The notes under the pieces were generated by a model that was given only the letters and a program-made list of their open reading frames with translations, made no database searches and was not told where the DNA came from. DNA of 38,426 nt, from IMG/VR virus record IMGVR_UViG_3300043403_000088, positions 1 through 38,426 of that record; one strand, written 5' to 3'. This stretch comes from a virus. Below are positions 1 through 5,487 of this stretch, in pieces; within the stretch, counting starts at the first letter, position 1; every line of letters starts with the position of its first letter. The translations under genes were made by a program, and so were the position numbers.

Positions 1-40
1 GTAGGGCGGCCCCCCGGCTCGTTCTCCACCACCCCCCTCC

Positions 41-340
41 CATGCGTCGCCAGCAGCCCCCATGCACTCAACGCATAGCTGTAGCCATGCGTCGCACGCT
101 CCGGCCATGTCCGCCTCGCATACCGCCAGCTATGCGTCGCCCGCATACCCACCGCACGGCTCGCATGGCTGCCGACCCATGCGTCGCACGCATACCCACC
201 ACCCGATCCGCATACCTCCAGCCATGCGCCGCACAGCCCACCTATGCCCATGGCGCATGGGTGCCCGACCCCGGCCTCAGCCCGGCCCGTCCCTAGCTTA
301 GGGGGCCTTCAGCGCCCAGCCATGCGCCGCACGCATACCC
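41..340. repeat. Degenerate 45-bp periodic repeat array
   Basis: The word CATGCGTCGC or a near variant starts at 41, 86, 131, 178, 223 and 321, so the spacing is 45, 45, 47, 45 and 98 (about two units) bp. The best units (about 179-193 and 322-336) extend to the near-perfect dyad ATGCGTCGCACGCAT or ATGCGCCGCACGCAT, followed by ACCCA. The others keep one half or a degenerate second half. Evenly spaced dyads of this kind resemble protein-binding arrays such as iterons or partition sites. No CRISPR-like unique spacers are present. Confidence 0.6.
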
Positions 341-353
341 ATGCACGCAACGC

Positions 354-500
354 ATGGCTAAGAATATTGCGTCAACAGCCTCAGAACTTTGCATTTCAGC
401 GGACCAGCACGACCCCTCGAAGGCGAGTCACATACCGAGATACGCCCCTAGCTTAGGGGCCTTCATTCGGCCTCTTTCGCGCTCTTTCGCACTCTTTCTG
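354..500 (-). repeat. Large spacer repeat, copy A (reversed)
   Basis: Read on the minus strand, this stretch carries the same ordered blocks as the copies near 1.1, 2.5 and 3.7 kb. The order is GCGAAAGAG words (here three), a GGTATNNNGGTATGT block, TCCGCTGAAATGCAAAG, GGCTGTTGACGC (369-380) and CAATATTCTT. A CCCCTAGCTTAGGGG stem-loop (445-459) is embedded. It is the only inverted copy. Confidence 0.65.
445..459. terminator. CCCCTAGCTTAGGGG stem-loop
   Basis: This is a perfect 6-bp inverted repeat (CCCCTA, loop GCT, TAGGGG). It belongs to the same family as the CCCCGCTTAGGGG hairpins between the genes at 4.2-6.6 kb. It is symmetrical and could act on transcripts from either strand. No T-run follows, so calling it a terminator is tentative. 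Confidence 0.35.
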
Positions 501-631
501 CAATCGCGCCCCGGTCGCTGCACGCCAAGCCCCACCAAGCCCCACCATGCAGCAGGGGAAGCGAGCGCGTTCGCAAGCGCGGCACGGGCAGCACAGCACG
601 TGGCTGGGGTGAGGCTGCACCCAGCATGAAG

Positions 632-646
632 CCCCTAGCTTAGGGG
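632..646. terminator. Stem-loop after the 687-995 gene
   Basis: A perfect CCCCTA-GCT-TAGGGG stem lies 40 bp past the stop codon of the minus-strand gene at 687-995. It is followed by more G-rich repeats. Its position fits a 3' end for that gene. The lack of a clear T-run leaves intrinsic termination unproven. Confidence 0.4.
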
Positions 647-686
647 CTAGGGGCAGGGGGCTAGAGCAAGCGCGGCACGGGCTGTT

Positions 687-995
687 TCAGGCGGGGTGTG
701 CTTCCGGATATGCTTCCGGGTGGAGGTCGGCGAGGTAGGCGACGAAGTCGGAGGTGTCGAAGAACACCCTCATCTCCGGATCATTGTCCTCGAGCGTCGA
801 AGTGCCTTCGAACACCATCCCCGATTGTGGCTCAATAGCGACAGTGATGAAGAACGTTTCGAGCTCCACCACCGTGTAGGCGATGCTGTAAGCTGAGGTG
901 ACTTGGAGGCGGCCAGTGAAGCCGGGTTGGCGCTGTGCGTGCAGCTTGAGGAATTGGATCGGGTTGACCGGGATGGAAGGATGGATCGTAAGCAT
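687..995 (-). CDS. Hypothetical protein, 102 aa
   Basis: This is an unrecognised small soluble protein. The start at 995 is supported by the leader ACAGGAGACAGC just upstream on the minus strand, the same leader used by most non-structural genes in the window. The C-terminal half is acidic (DNDPEMRVFF) and the end is rich in His, Pro and Glu. There are no transmembrane segments or metal-binding motifs. A matching promoter lies at 1042-1070 and a stem-loop follows the stop, so the gene looks like a single-gene transcription unit. The function is unknown. Confidence 0.75.
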   Translation of the reverse strand: MLTIHPSIPVNPIQFLKLHAQRQPGFTGRLQVTSAYSIAYTVVELETFFITVAIEPQSGMVFEGTSTLEDNDPEMRVFFDTSDFVAYLADLHPEAYPEAHPA

Positions 996-1041
996 GTGCT
1001 GTCTCCTGTTTGAGCCGGGGCAACCGCGCCCCGGTCATCAG

Positions 1042-1070
1042 TATCTAAGCATTCTGCTGGCGGATTGCAA
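1042..1070 (-). promoter_or_regulatory. Promoter for the 687-995 gene
   Basis: On the minus strand the -35 is TTGCAA (1065-1070) and the -10 is TAGATA (1042-1047), with a 17-bp spacer. The spacer carries GCCAGCA at positions 4-10, the word shared with the other promoters here. The expected start of transcription near 1035 gives a leader of about 40 nt. Confidence 0.75.
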
Positions 1071-1084
1071 GTCCCTCGGGCCAT

Positions 1085-1353
1085 TTCTTTAGCTGTTTGA
1101 AGCGGAATTCCGTCGAAACCACGAACAGCGCGAAAGAGGCTGTTAGAAGGCCCTGAGGCCTCTCCGGTATCAGGGTATGTGCCGGGGCGCCACAGCCCTT
1201 CGTTCGTCCGCTGAAATGCAAAGATTTGAAGCGCCTGACGCAATATTCTTGCCCGCTGGAATCCACCTAGTTTCTGCCCCCGCCGCTCCGGATCGGGGAA
1301 GCGCACAAACCGAAGCCCCTGGCTTGTGGCCGGGGGCTGTCCGCAAGCGCGGC
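1085..1353 (+). repeat. Large spacer repeat, copy B
   Basis: Ordered blocks shared with copies C and D are TTCTTTAGCTGTTTGAAGC (1086-1103), GCGAAAGAGGCTGTT (from 1130), CCGGTATCAGGGTATGT, CCCTTCGTTCGTCCGCTGAAA (ending near 1216), a short AAAT/ATTT stem, CAATATTCTTGCCCGCTGGAA, GGGGAAGCGCACAA and the GGCTTGTGGCCGGGGGCT hairpin. Copies B and C stay similar through the final hairpin and GCAAGCGCGG word. It carries no gene. Confidence 0.65.
1314..1338 (-). terminator. Hairpin downstream of the 1376-1606 gene
   Basis: AGCCCCTGGC pairs with GCCGGGGGCT across the loop TTGTG, with one G-T pair, giving a 10-bp stem. It lies about 40 bp past the stop of the minus-strand membrane-protein gene. A near-identical hairpin sits at 2719-2743 after another minus-strand gene, so the position is reproduced. 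The T-run is short, so termination is likely but not certain. Confidence 0.5.
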
Positions 1354-1375
1354 ACGGGGCTAGGTGGGCGGCAGC

Positions 1376-1606
1376 TTAGGGGCCGGTGTAGCCCCACAGC
1401 TGGATGGCGTAGGCGGCCCGGTCCAACAGCCACAGCGCCCAGTCATAGCCGTAGAGGAAGGCGACGGCGGCGAGAGGGAAGGCGAGCAGGCTTGCTACTC
1501 CGAGCGCGACACGGAGTGTCGCACAGGACCCCCAACGCGCCACCGTCAGGAGGAAGGGTCTCTGCTCCTCCCCAGGAGCAGAGTGTTCGGTGTGCAGGGG
1601 CCTCAT
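1376..1606 (-). CDS. Small membrane protein, 76 aa
   Basis: The ATG at 1606 overlaps the stop of the upstream 1603-2223 gene in an ATGA arrangement, so translation is probably coupled. A longer frame to 1684 exists but would overlap the upstream gene by 80 bp. The product has a soluble N-terminus of about 28 residues and then a hydrophobic segment at about residues 31-54 (LRVALGVASLLAFPLAAVAF), followed by an amphipathic, Trp- and Tyr-rich end. One membrane span is likely. Co-transcription with a winged-helix protein suggests a shared role, but the family is not recognised. Confidence 0.65.
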   Translation of the reverse strand: MRPLHTEHSAPGEEQRPFLLTVARWGSCATLRVALGVASLLAFPLAAVAFLYGYDWALWLLDRAAYAIQLWGYTGP

Positions 1607-2223
1607 TTGGTGTAGCCCGTCTTCAGCATCGTCCACAGCTTGCGGTCGTCCGACCCGAACCACCCGGCGCAGAAGGTGTCGCACGCATCGCGCTCGCCCC
1701 GGAAGACCTTCCGGCCCGCGCAGTAGAGCGTCCAGCTGCCGTCCTTGTTGCTCCAGAGCAGAAGGCCCAGTGCGGGTTTTGCCTCCGGCTGCTCCGGCTG
1801 CTCGTCCGCAAGCGCGGCATCCGCTTCCTGCTCGAAGCCTTCGACAACACCGCTGCCGACGACATAAGCCGGGTTGAGGGGCGACGTCTGATACGCCACC
1901 GCGTCCTGCTCGGCTTGCGCGACATGCAGGGCGTAGCTGACGTCAATGCCGCGGGGCTTGAGGATTTGCTGCTCGCCAGGCGCGCCGTTCGGAGCCTCAT
2001 GGCCGCATTCGATCAGCCCGCGCTTCTCGAGGGAACCCATAACCGACCGGACCTGCTTCCGGTTCAGCCCGGTCGCCTTCGCCATGTCGGCGACGTCCGT
2101 CCAGGTCGCATTGTCGCCCTTCTCGTATTCGGGGGCGTCGTAGTTCAGCGGCCAAGCGCGGAGCACGGCGGCTTGCATCGGGGTCAGCTCTTCACCAGCT
2201 GCGATGATCGTGAGGGTTTTCAT
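1603..2223 (-). CDS. Putative winged-helix regulatory protein, 206 aa
   Basis: Residues about 12-75 look like a winged helix: an N-terminal helix, then WTDVADMAKATGLNRKQVRS as helix-turn-helix, then VMGSLEKRGLIE leading into a wing. Winged-helix domains of this MarR-like form usually bind DNA. The middle is Glu-, Ala- and Pro-rich (about 125-150) and may be a flexible linker. The C-terminal 55 residues have several Trp and Cys residues and no known motif. The start at 2223 has the leader GACAGGAGACAGAAGCT, and a promoter lies at 2269-2297. It is a candidate for the factor that reads the shared promoter word, but nothing proves this. Confidence 0.7.
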   Translation of the reverse strand: MKTLTIIAAGEELTPMQAAVLRAWPLNYDAPEYEKGDNATWTDVADMAKATGLNRKQVRSVMGSLEKRGLIECGHEAPNGAPGEQQILKPRGIDVSYALHVAQAEQDAVAYQTSPLNPAYVVGSGVVEGFEQEADAALADEQPEQPEAKPALGLLLWSNKDGSWTLYCAGRKVFRGERDACDTFCAGWFGSDDRKLWTMLKTGYTK

Positions 2224-2268
2224 AGCTTCTGTCTCCTGTCAAGCGGGGCACCGCGCCCCGACCCGCAT

Positions 2269-2297
2269 GATGTAAGCATTACGCCAGCACTTTGCAA
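2269..2297 (-). promoter_or_regulatory. Promoter for the 1603-2223 gene pair
   Basis: On the minus strand the -35 is TTGCAA (2292-2297), the spacer is 17 bp and the -10 is TACATC (2269-2274). The spacer holds TGCTGGC at positions 3-9. A second copy of the same word lies upstream of the -35 (plus-strand GCCAGCA at 2304), 21 bp or about two helical turns from the first (2283), so both would face the same side of the helix. Confidence 0.7.
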
Positions 2298-2356
2298 GCC
2301 CCCGCCAGCATTTTCCTTGACTTCTTTTGCCACCCGGCTGCTCGACCCAGGAGTGC

Positions 2357-2760
2357 CCTTTCTACAGCTGTTTGGGCAGGGATTTGGGTTTCGCGCTTGC
2401 TCGCCCCGGCTTCAACAGCCCATCGGCCGAACGAGTGCGAAAGAGGCTGTTTGAGCGCCCGCCCCACCACCCCTGTATGCCTATGCGTAAAACAGCTTCA
2501 TGGGCATTCAGAAGCCACCGGCATTCAGAGCGCGAAAGAGGCTGTTTGAGCGCCCGCCCCACCACCCCTGCATCAGCATATGTGCCGGACCTCCATAGCC
2601 CTTCGTTCGTCCGCTGAAAATTAAAGATTTTCGGCTGTTTGGGCAATATTCTTACCCGCTGGAAGTGCCTTCATCGCTCCGACCCGGCTCGCCTGCTGCG
2701 GGGAAGCGCACAAGCCAAAGCCCCCGGCTTGTGGCCGGGGGCTAGAGCAAGCGCGGCAGC
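2357..2760 (+). repeat. Large spacer repeat, copy C (partly duplicated)
   Basis: Blocks in order are TTTCTACAGCTGTTTGGGCA (from 2359), GCGAAAGAGGCTGTTTGAGC with CCCGCCCCACCACCCCTG (from 2437), and a second copy of that pair (from 2532). Then come CATATGTGCCGGAC, TTCGTCCGCTGAAAA, a hairpin GAAAAT-TAAAG-ATTTTC (2616-2632), GGCTGTTTGGGC (2633-2644) and ATATTCTTACCCGCTGGAA. GGGGAAGCGCACAA, the 2719 hairpin and GCAAGCGCGGC (2747-2757) close it. The internal duplication of about 40 bp shows the repeat is recombinationally active. Confidence 0.7.
2719..2743 (-). terminator. Hairpin downstream of the 2765-3481 gene
   Basis: AGCCCCCGGC pairs perfectly with GCCGGGGGCT over the 5-nt loop TTGTG. On the minus strand it comes 21 bp after the stop codon and is followed by TTGG, so it is a plausible but T-poor intrinsic terminator. 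It is the counterpart of the hairpin at 1314-1338. Confidence 0.55.
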
Positions 2761-2764
2761 TGGA

Positions 2765-3481
2765 TCAGAAGCGGCCGAGCAGCCACTCCGTCGCCTCAGC
2801 CCAGGCGCGGCCCGTCTCCTGCTCCAAGAGGTTGGACGTGACGGACGTGCTCCGCGACGGGCTGCGGGCCTTGCGGAGCGCCTCATCCTGGAAGTGCTTC
2901 AGCATCCCTTCAAAGCTGCACCCGGCGTCGAACCAGCTCAGCAGCTCACCACACACCCGCCGGTCAGCAGCGGCGGCGAAGGCGTTCATGCTCCAGCTGA
3001 GGGCGTGCTCCGGATCCTTCTCCACCTTGGCAGCGAAGTCGGCGAGCGTATCCTCGGCGCGGCGCTTGCCGCGGAGCGCATGGCTAACGGCATTGGCGAG
3101 CATCCGGTCCTCCCGGCTGAGCTCCTTGCTCCAGACGCCCTGCGCGAAGTCCTCCGCCGTTCCGCGGGCCGACTTGCGCGCCTCGCGTTCCGCAAGCTGC
3201 GCGGCGCGCTCGGCGTCAGCCTCGGCTTGCCGGAGCGCCAACTTCTCCATCTCCACCATCGCGAAGTACTGCCCCTCCGCCGTCTTCAGGATCGTCACAT
3301 CCTGCTCGAAGCCCACCACCACCGTGGGGCGGCGACGGTCAGCCCACATGGGCTTGTAATGCTCGCCGCTCACGGGGCAAGTGTCGGGGGCTTCCGCAAG
3401 CGCGGCTTTCAGCTTGGCATCCACCTTCTGCATAGCTTGCGCGCGGGTGTCCGTCGGCGTCATTTGGGTCTGGGCGTTCAT
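2765..3481 (-). CDS. Hypothetical protein, 238 aa, coiled-coil centre
   Basis: The start at 3481 is fixed by the leader GACAGGAGACAGAG immediately before it. The N-terminal 75 residues include a CPVSGEHYKPMW segment and a beta-rich stretch. Residues about 75-120 are Ala-, Glu- and Arg-rich (EMEKLALRQAEADAERAAQL and onward) and predict as one long helix or coiled coil. The C-terminal part has conserved-looking Trp and Phe residues but no known catalytic motif. A GCAAGCGCGGC repeat word lies inside the coding region (3396-3406). The gene has its own promoter (3549-3577) and 3' hairpin. The family is not recognised. Confidence 0.75.
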   Translation of the reverse strand: MNAQTQMTPTDTRAQAMQKVDAKLKAALAEAPDTCPVSGEHYKPMWADRRRPTVVVGFEQDVTILKTAEGQYFAMVEMEKLALRQAEADAERAAQLAEREARKSARGTAEDFAQGVWSKELSREDRMLANAVSHALRGKRRAEDTLADFAAKVEKDPEHALSWSMNAFAAAADRRVCGELLSWFDAGCSFEGMLKHFQDEALRKARSPSRSTSVTSNLLEQETGRAWAEATEWLLGRF

Positions 3482-3548
3482 CTCTGTCTCCTGTCTGGGG
3501 TGCCGTGGCTCCATGCCTCCGGCCGGGTCACTATCGACCCATACAAGC

Positions 3549-3577
3549 TATCTAAGCCTTCCGCCAGCACTTTGCAA
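3549..3577 (-). promoter_or_regulatory. Promoter for the 2765-3481 gene
   Basis: On the minus strand the -35 is TTGCAA (3572-3577), the spacer is 17 bp and the -10 is TAGATA (3549-3554). TGCTGGC sits at spacer positions 3-9, and a second copy lies upstream (plus-strand GCCAGCA at 3585), 22 bp from the first at 3563. This repeats the paired arrangement seen at 2269-2310. Confidence 0.75.
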
Positions 3578-3628
3578 GCCCCCGGCCAGCATTTTCCTTG
3601 GATGAATTGCTCGGAGCAGGGATGTTCC

Positions 3629-3863
3629 GTTTCTACAGCTGTTTGAGCAGGGGATCCGTCTGAGCAGCCCCGACCCCGGCCTCGACAGCCCAGAATTGCG
3701 AAAGAGTGCGAAAGAGGCTGTTTGAGCGCACGACTACCCTCTCCGGTATCAGGGTATGTAAAAGTCCGCCAAGGGGCCGAGACGGTCCGCTGAAAATTAA
3801 AGATTTTCGGCCGTTGACGCAATAAAATTGCGGACCCGTTCTTTAGCTGTTGAAGCGGAATTC
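3629..3863 (+). repeat. Large spacer repeat, copy D
   Basis: Shared blocks are TTTCTACAGCTGTTTGAGCA (from 3630), two GCGAAAGAG words, GGCTGTTTGAGC (3716-3727), CCGGTATCAGGGTATGT, GGTCCGCTGAAAA, a perfect hairpin GAAAAT-TAAAG-ATTTTC (3792-3808) and GGCCGTTGACGC (3809-3820). CAATAAAATTG and TTCTTTAGCTGTTGAAGCGG (from 3839), as in copy B, complete it. The copy ends just before the -35 at 3878, so it is the upstream region of a promoter. Confidence 0.65.
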
Positions 3864-3877
3864 CTGCTCGGAGCCCC

Positions 3878-3906
3878 TTGCAATCCGCCAGCAGAATGCT
3901 TAGATA
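3878..3906 (+). promoter_or_regulatory. Rightward promoter for the 3956-6576 genes
   Basis: The -35 is TTGCAA (3878-3883), the spacer is 17 bp and the -10 is TAGATA (3901-3906). The spacer sequence, including GCCAGCA, is identical to that of the leftward promoter at 1042-1070. It is the only good promoter seen ahead of the plus-strand small-gene series. Confidence 0.75.
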
Positions 3907-3955
3907 GCTTGTATCCCGGGTGCATGGGCAGCCGGAGGCATAGGAGACAGAGACG

Positions 3956-4189
3956 ATGATGACGGCATATTATGGCGGCGGCGCGGCTAGCATGAGCAGC
4001 AAAAAGGGCGCTGAGGAAGTGGCGGCGGCGGGTGAGGCGCTGGCGGCGGCGCGCGATCAGTTGGTGGAAGCCTTTGTAGTCCTGCGTGGCAAGAAGAAGG
4101 ATGAAGCAAGCGAGCTGCTGGACGCGGTGATGGTGTTGCTTGACCGGTGTGTGGCGCTGGAAAGCCGGATTGACCCTAGCGCGGGTTGA
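3956..4189 (+). CDS. Hypothetical small helical protein, 77 aa
   Basis: This is the first gene of the rightward series. It has the leader ATAGGAGACAGAGACG before ATG 3956; a second ATG follows directly at 3959. After a glycine-rich N-terminus (YYGGGAA), residues about 18-70 form an Ala-, Glu- and Leu-rich amphipathic helix region (GEALAAARDQLVEAF, then ASELLDAVMVLLDRCVALES), likely a helical hairpin or coiled coil. No family is recognised. A structured intergenic module begins at its stop. Confidence 0.7.
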   Translation: MMTAYYGGGAASMSSKKGAEEVAAAGEALAAARDQLVEAFVVLRGKKKDEASELLDAVMVLLDRCVALESRIDPSAG

Positions 4190-4328
4190 GCAAGCGCGGA
4201 TCCGGTGTAGGCCGGATCCCCTTCCTGGGCGCTCCTCCTGGAGCCTCCTGGAGGTGGATCCCCACCAGCGCGGTGCCCCGCTTAGGGCCCAAACAATGCC
4301 CCGCTTAGGGGCTTGACAGGAGACAGAG
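4187..4328 (+). repeat. Structured intergenic module I
   Basis: In order: GAGCAAGCGCGG (4188-4199), stem GGATCCGG-TGTAGG-CCGGATCC (4198-4219), stem GCTCC-TCCT-GGAGC inside CCTGGGC..CTCCTGG, a GGTGGATCCCCACC stem, a broken and then a perfect CCCCGCTTAGGGG stem (4299-4311), and the GACAGGAGACAGAG leader of the next gene. The whole spacer is built of inverted repeats. Confidence 0.75.
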
Positions 4329-4685
4329 ATGATGAAGATGGCGATGCAGCATGAGGCTGAGGTGCAGACGCTGAAGGCGGCGATGCTGGGCTGCTGGATT
4401 CCGACGGTGATCCCGGTGGGGCCGGCGGCGGTGGTGATGGCAGCTTGGAACGGACATGGGCCGAGCTGCTGGTCGGTGGTGACGGTGGCAGGCGGTGCGG
4501 CGACGGTGTGGTCGGAGTGCGAAGGCGAATGGACGCAGATGACGCTGGAGCGCGCGGTGGCGCTGCTGGGTGCAGAGCGCGGCGGGGACGAGCAAGACAT
4601 GGGGCTGGACACGGTGGTGCAGCGGACGGCGGTGCCGGAGGCAGTGCGCGCGGCGGTGAAGGAGGCGCGGATGCAGTGGCGCTGA
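4329..4685 (+). CDS. Hypothetical protein, 118 aa
   Basis: The leader GACAGGAGACAGAG runs directly into ATG 4329. The N-terminal half is hydrophobic in places (AAMLGCWIPTVIPVGPAAVVMAAW) without a clean membrane span. The middle is Gly-, Ala- and Val-rich with Trp and Cys (SCWSVVTVAGGAATVW). The last 50 residues are charged and helical. Enclosed between two copies of the same intergenic module, it looks like one cassette of a series. The family is not recognised. Confidence 0.7.
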   Translation: MMKMAMQHEAEVQTLKAAMLGCWIPTVIPVGPAAVVMAAWNGHGPSCWSVVTVAGGAATVWSECEGEWTQMTLERAVALLGAERGGDEQDMGLDTVVQRTAVPEAVRAAVKEARMQWR

Positions 4686-4827
4686 GCAAGCGCGGATCCG
4701 GTGTAAGCCGGATCCTCCTCCTGGGCGCTCCAGCCGGAGCCCCCTGGCGGTGGATCCCCACCAGCGCGGTGCCCCGCTTAGGGACCAAACAATGCCCCGC
4801 TTAGGGGCCTGACAGGAGACAGATACG
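4683..4827 (+). repeat. Structured intergenic module II
   Basis: This is nearly identical to module I: GAGCAAGCGCGG (4685-4695), stem GGATCCGG-TGTAAG-CCGGATCC, stem GCTCC-AGCC-GGAGC, GGTGGATCCCCACC, two CTTAGGG elements and the leader GACAGGAGACAGAT. Only the loop of the second stem and a few other bases differ from module I. Confidence 0.75.
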
Positions 4828-5076
4828 ATGACGACTCACAGCTTCCGCTTCCGCGTCCAGGTGAACTTCCACCCAATGGACGACGTGATCCCCAACCAGG
4901 AACGCATCGAGGGATCCATCCTCAGCACAGACGACCGCGTGGTCGGGCTGCGCCGTGCAGCGAACGGCGAGCAGGTGCTGGAGGTGCTGACAGACAATGC
5001 GGCGTCCATCCTGAGCGCGCTCGAGGACGACGGCTTCGAGTATCTGGAGTGCAAGGTGGTGCGCATCCGGCTTTGA
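4828..5076 (+). CDS. Hypothetical protein, 82 aa
   Basis: ATG 4828 follows the leader GACAGGAGACAGATACG. The sequence alternates hydrophobic and charged residues (HSFRFRVQVNFHPMDDVIPN, EYLECKVVRIRL), suggesting a small beta-rich fold. A helix is likely near residues 48-70 (GEQVLEVLTDNAASILSALE). There is no known motif and no membrane segment. It sits between intergenic modules II and III as another cassette. Confidence 0.75.
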   Translation: MTTHSFRFRVQVNFHPMDDVIPNQERIEGSILSTDDRVVGLRRAANGEQVLEVLTDNAASILSALEDDGFEYLECKVVRIRL

Positions 5077-5192
5077 GCAAGCGCGGCACCCGGCTCCGGC
5101 CGGGTCCACTCCGCCGCCGCCCCACGGGACGGCGCCGCGGTGGACCCCCACCGACCATGCCCCGCTTAGGGGCCAGACAGGAGACAGAGACG
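5074..5192 (+). repeat. Structured intergenic module III (variant)
   Basis: Here the first stem is ACCCGGC-TCC-GGCCGGGT instead of GGATCCGG..CCGGATCC: the bases changed on both sides and pairing was kept. The second stem is replaced by a longer one, GTCCAC..GTGGAC enclosing CGCCG..CGGCG. CCCCGCTTAGGGG and the GACAGGAGACAGAG leader close the module. The shared order with different bases supports selection on RNA or DNA structure. Confidence 0.7.
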
Positions 5193-5354
5193 ATGCGCAA
5201 CTATGACACCCTGCCCCCGGCAGACGACTTGAACGCCCTGGCGGACGCCGCCTACTATGTGGATCCGGACTTCGACGACGAGCCGCTGCTCTTCATGAGC
5301 CGGTCGGCGGGCTACTTCCCGGCTCCGGCCATCCTCCTGCAGAAGGAGTGGTGA
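5193..5354 (+). CDS. Hypothetical small acidic protein, 53 aa
   Basis: ATG 5193 follows GACAGGAGACAGAGACG. The 53-residue product is acidic in the middle (YVDPDFDDEPLL) and ends in a hydrophobic, Pro-rich segment (YFPAPAILLQKEW). No family is recognised. It is followed after one base by a second very small open frame, so it probably starts a three-gene run of microproteins. Confidence 0.65.
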   Translation: MRNYDTLPPADDLNALADAAYYVDPDFDDEPLLFMSRSAGYFPAPAILLQKEW

Positions 5355-5355
5355 C

Positions 5356-5487
5356 GTGCTGTTGACACTCGCACTGATCGCGTGGATGTGCGGCGAGGCT
5401 GAGGCTGCACAGTTCCTTTGGAAGCTGTGGCTCCTCGAGCTCTGCGCCACCCTTATTCTGGTCGGGCTACTGGCGGTGTCGGGATGA
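5356..5487 (+). CDS. Membrane microprotein, 43 aa
   Basis: This is a GTG-started frame beginning one base after the previous stop. An AGGAG sequence (5343-5347) at about 8 nt spacing supports the start. The product is almost entirely hydrophobic: a first segment (LLTLALIAWMC) and a second (LWLLELCATLILVGLLAVSG) separated by a short acidic turn (GEAEA). One or two membrane passes are likely. Its 3' end overlaps the next microgene (ATGA). The function is unknown; a role in the envelope or lysis is only a guess. Confidence 0.55.
   Translation: MLLTLALIAWMCGEAEAAQFLWKLWLLELCATLILVGLLAVSG

Larger units (their letters stand above)
1..686. other. Gene-free, repeat-rich left region
   Basis: No credible gene is seen here. 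The open frames lack ribosome binding sites and consist of low-complexity proline, arginine and alanine codons created by repeats. The region holds the 45-bp periodic array (41-340), a reversed copy of the large spacer repeat (about 354-500), three CCCC(TA)GCTTAGGGG stem-loops (about 290, 445 and 632), three tandem CTCTTTCGC words (about 471-496) and two GCAAGCGCGGC words (573 and 665). It could be an origin, a regulatory hub or a recombination-prone spacer. The sequence does not decide between these. Confidence 0.6.
996..1375. other. Gene-free spacer with promoter, repeat B and hairpin
   Basis: This spacer holds the minus-strand promoter for the 687-995 gene (1042-1070), copy B of the large repeat (from 1085) and the hairpin at 1314-1338. 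It also has the GCAAGCGCGGC word (1343-1353) and a partial GCTTAGGGG element near 1374. The long plus-strand frame crossing it (from 1177) is antisense to real genes and has no ribosome binding site. Confidence 0.65.
2224..2764. other. Gene-free spacer with promoter and repeat C
   Basis: This spacer of about 540 bp holds the promoter for the 1603-2223 gene (2269-2297). It also holds repeat copy C (about 2357-2760), which includes an internal duplication, and the hairpin after the 2765-3481 gene (2719-2743). No gene is supported on either strand. The plus-strand frame starting at 2639 is antisense to 2765-3481. Confidence 0.65.
3482..3955. other. Divergent spacer with two promoters and repeat D
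   Basis: This spacer of about 470 bp lies between the minus gene 2765-3481 and the plus gene 3956-4189. It carries a leftward promoter (3549-3577), repeat copy D (about 3629-3863) and a rightward promoter (3878-3906). No gene is supported on either strand. Confidence 0.7.

Noticed and set aside
42-296. Open frame with an MRR..RIPPA 15-residue repeat
   Set aside because: The peptide repeat follows from the 45-bp DNA period, and there is no ribosome binding site or promoter. I treat it as non-coding DNA repeats.
41-340. CRISPR array
   Set aside because: Repeats are degenerate, the intervals are themselves related, there are no unique spacers of constant length, and no cas gene is present.
1177-2454. 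Plus-strand frame of 425 codons
   Set aside because: It is antisense to two better-supported minus genes, has no ribosome binding site and shows Arg-, Pro- and Ala-rich composition typical of GC-rich shadow frames.
2639-3646. Plus-strand frame of 335 codons
   Set aside because: It lies opposite the 2765-3481 gene, which has the shared leader, a promoter and a hairpin; the plus frame has none of these.
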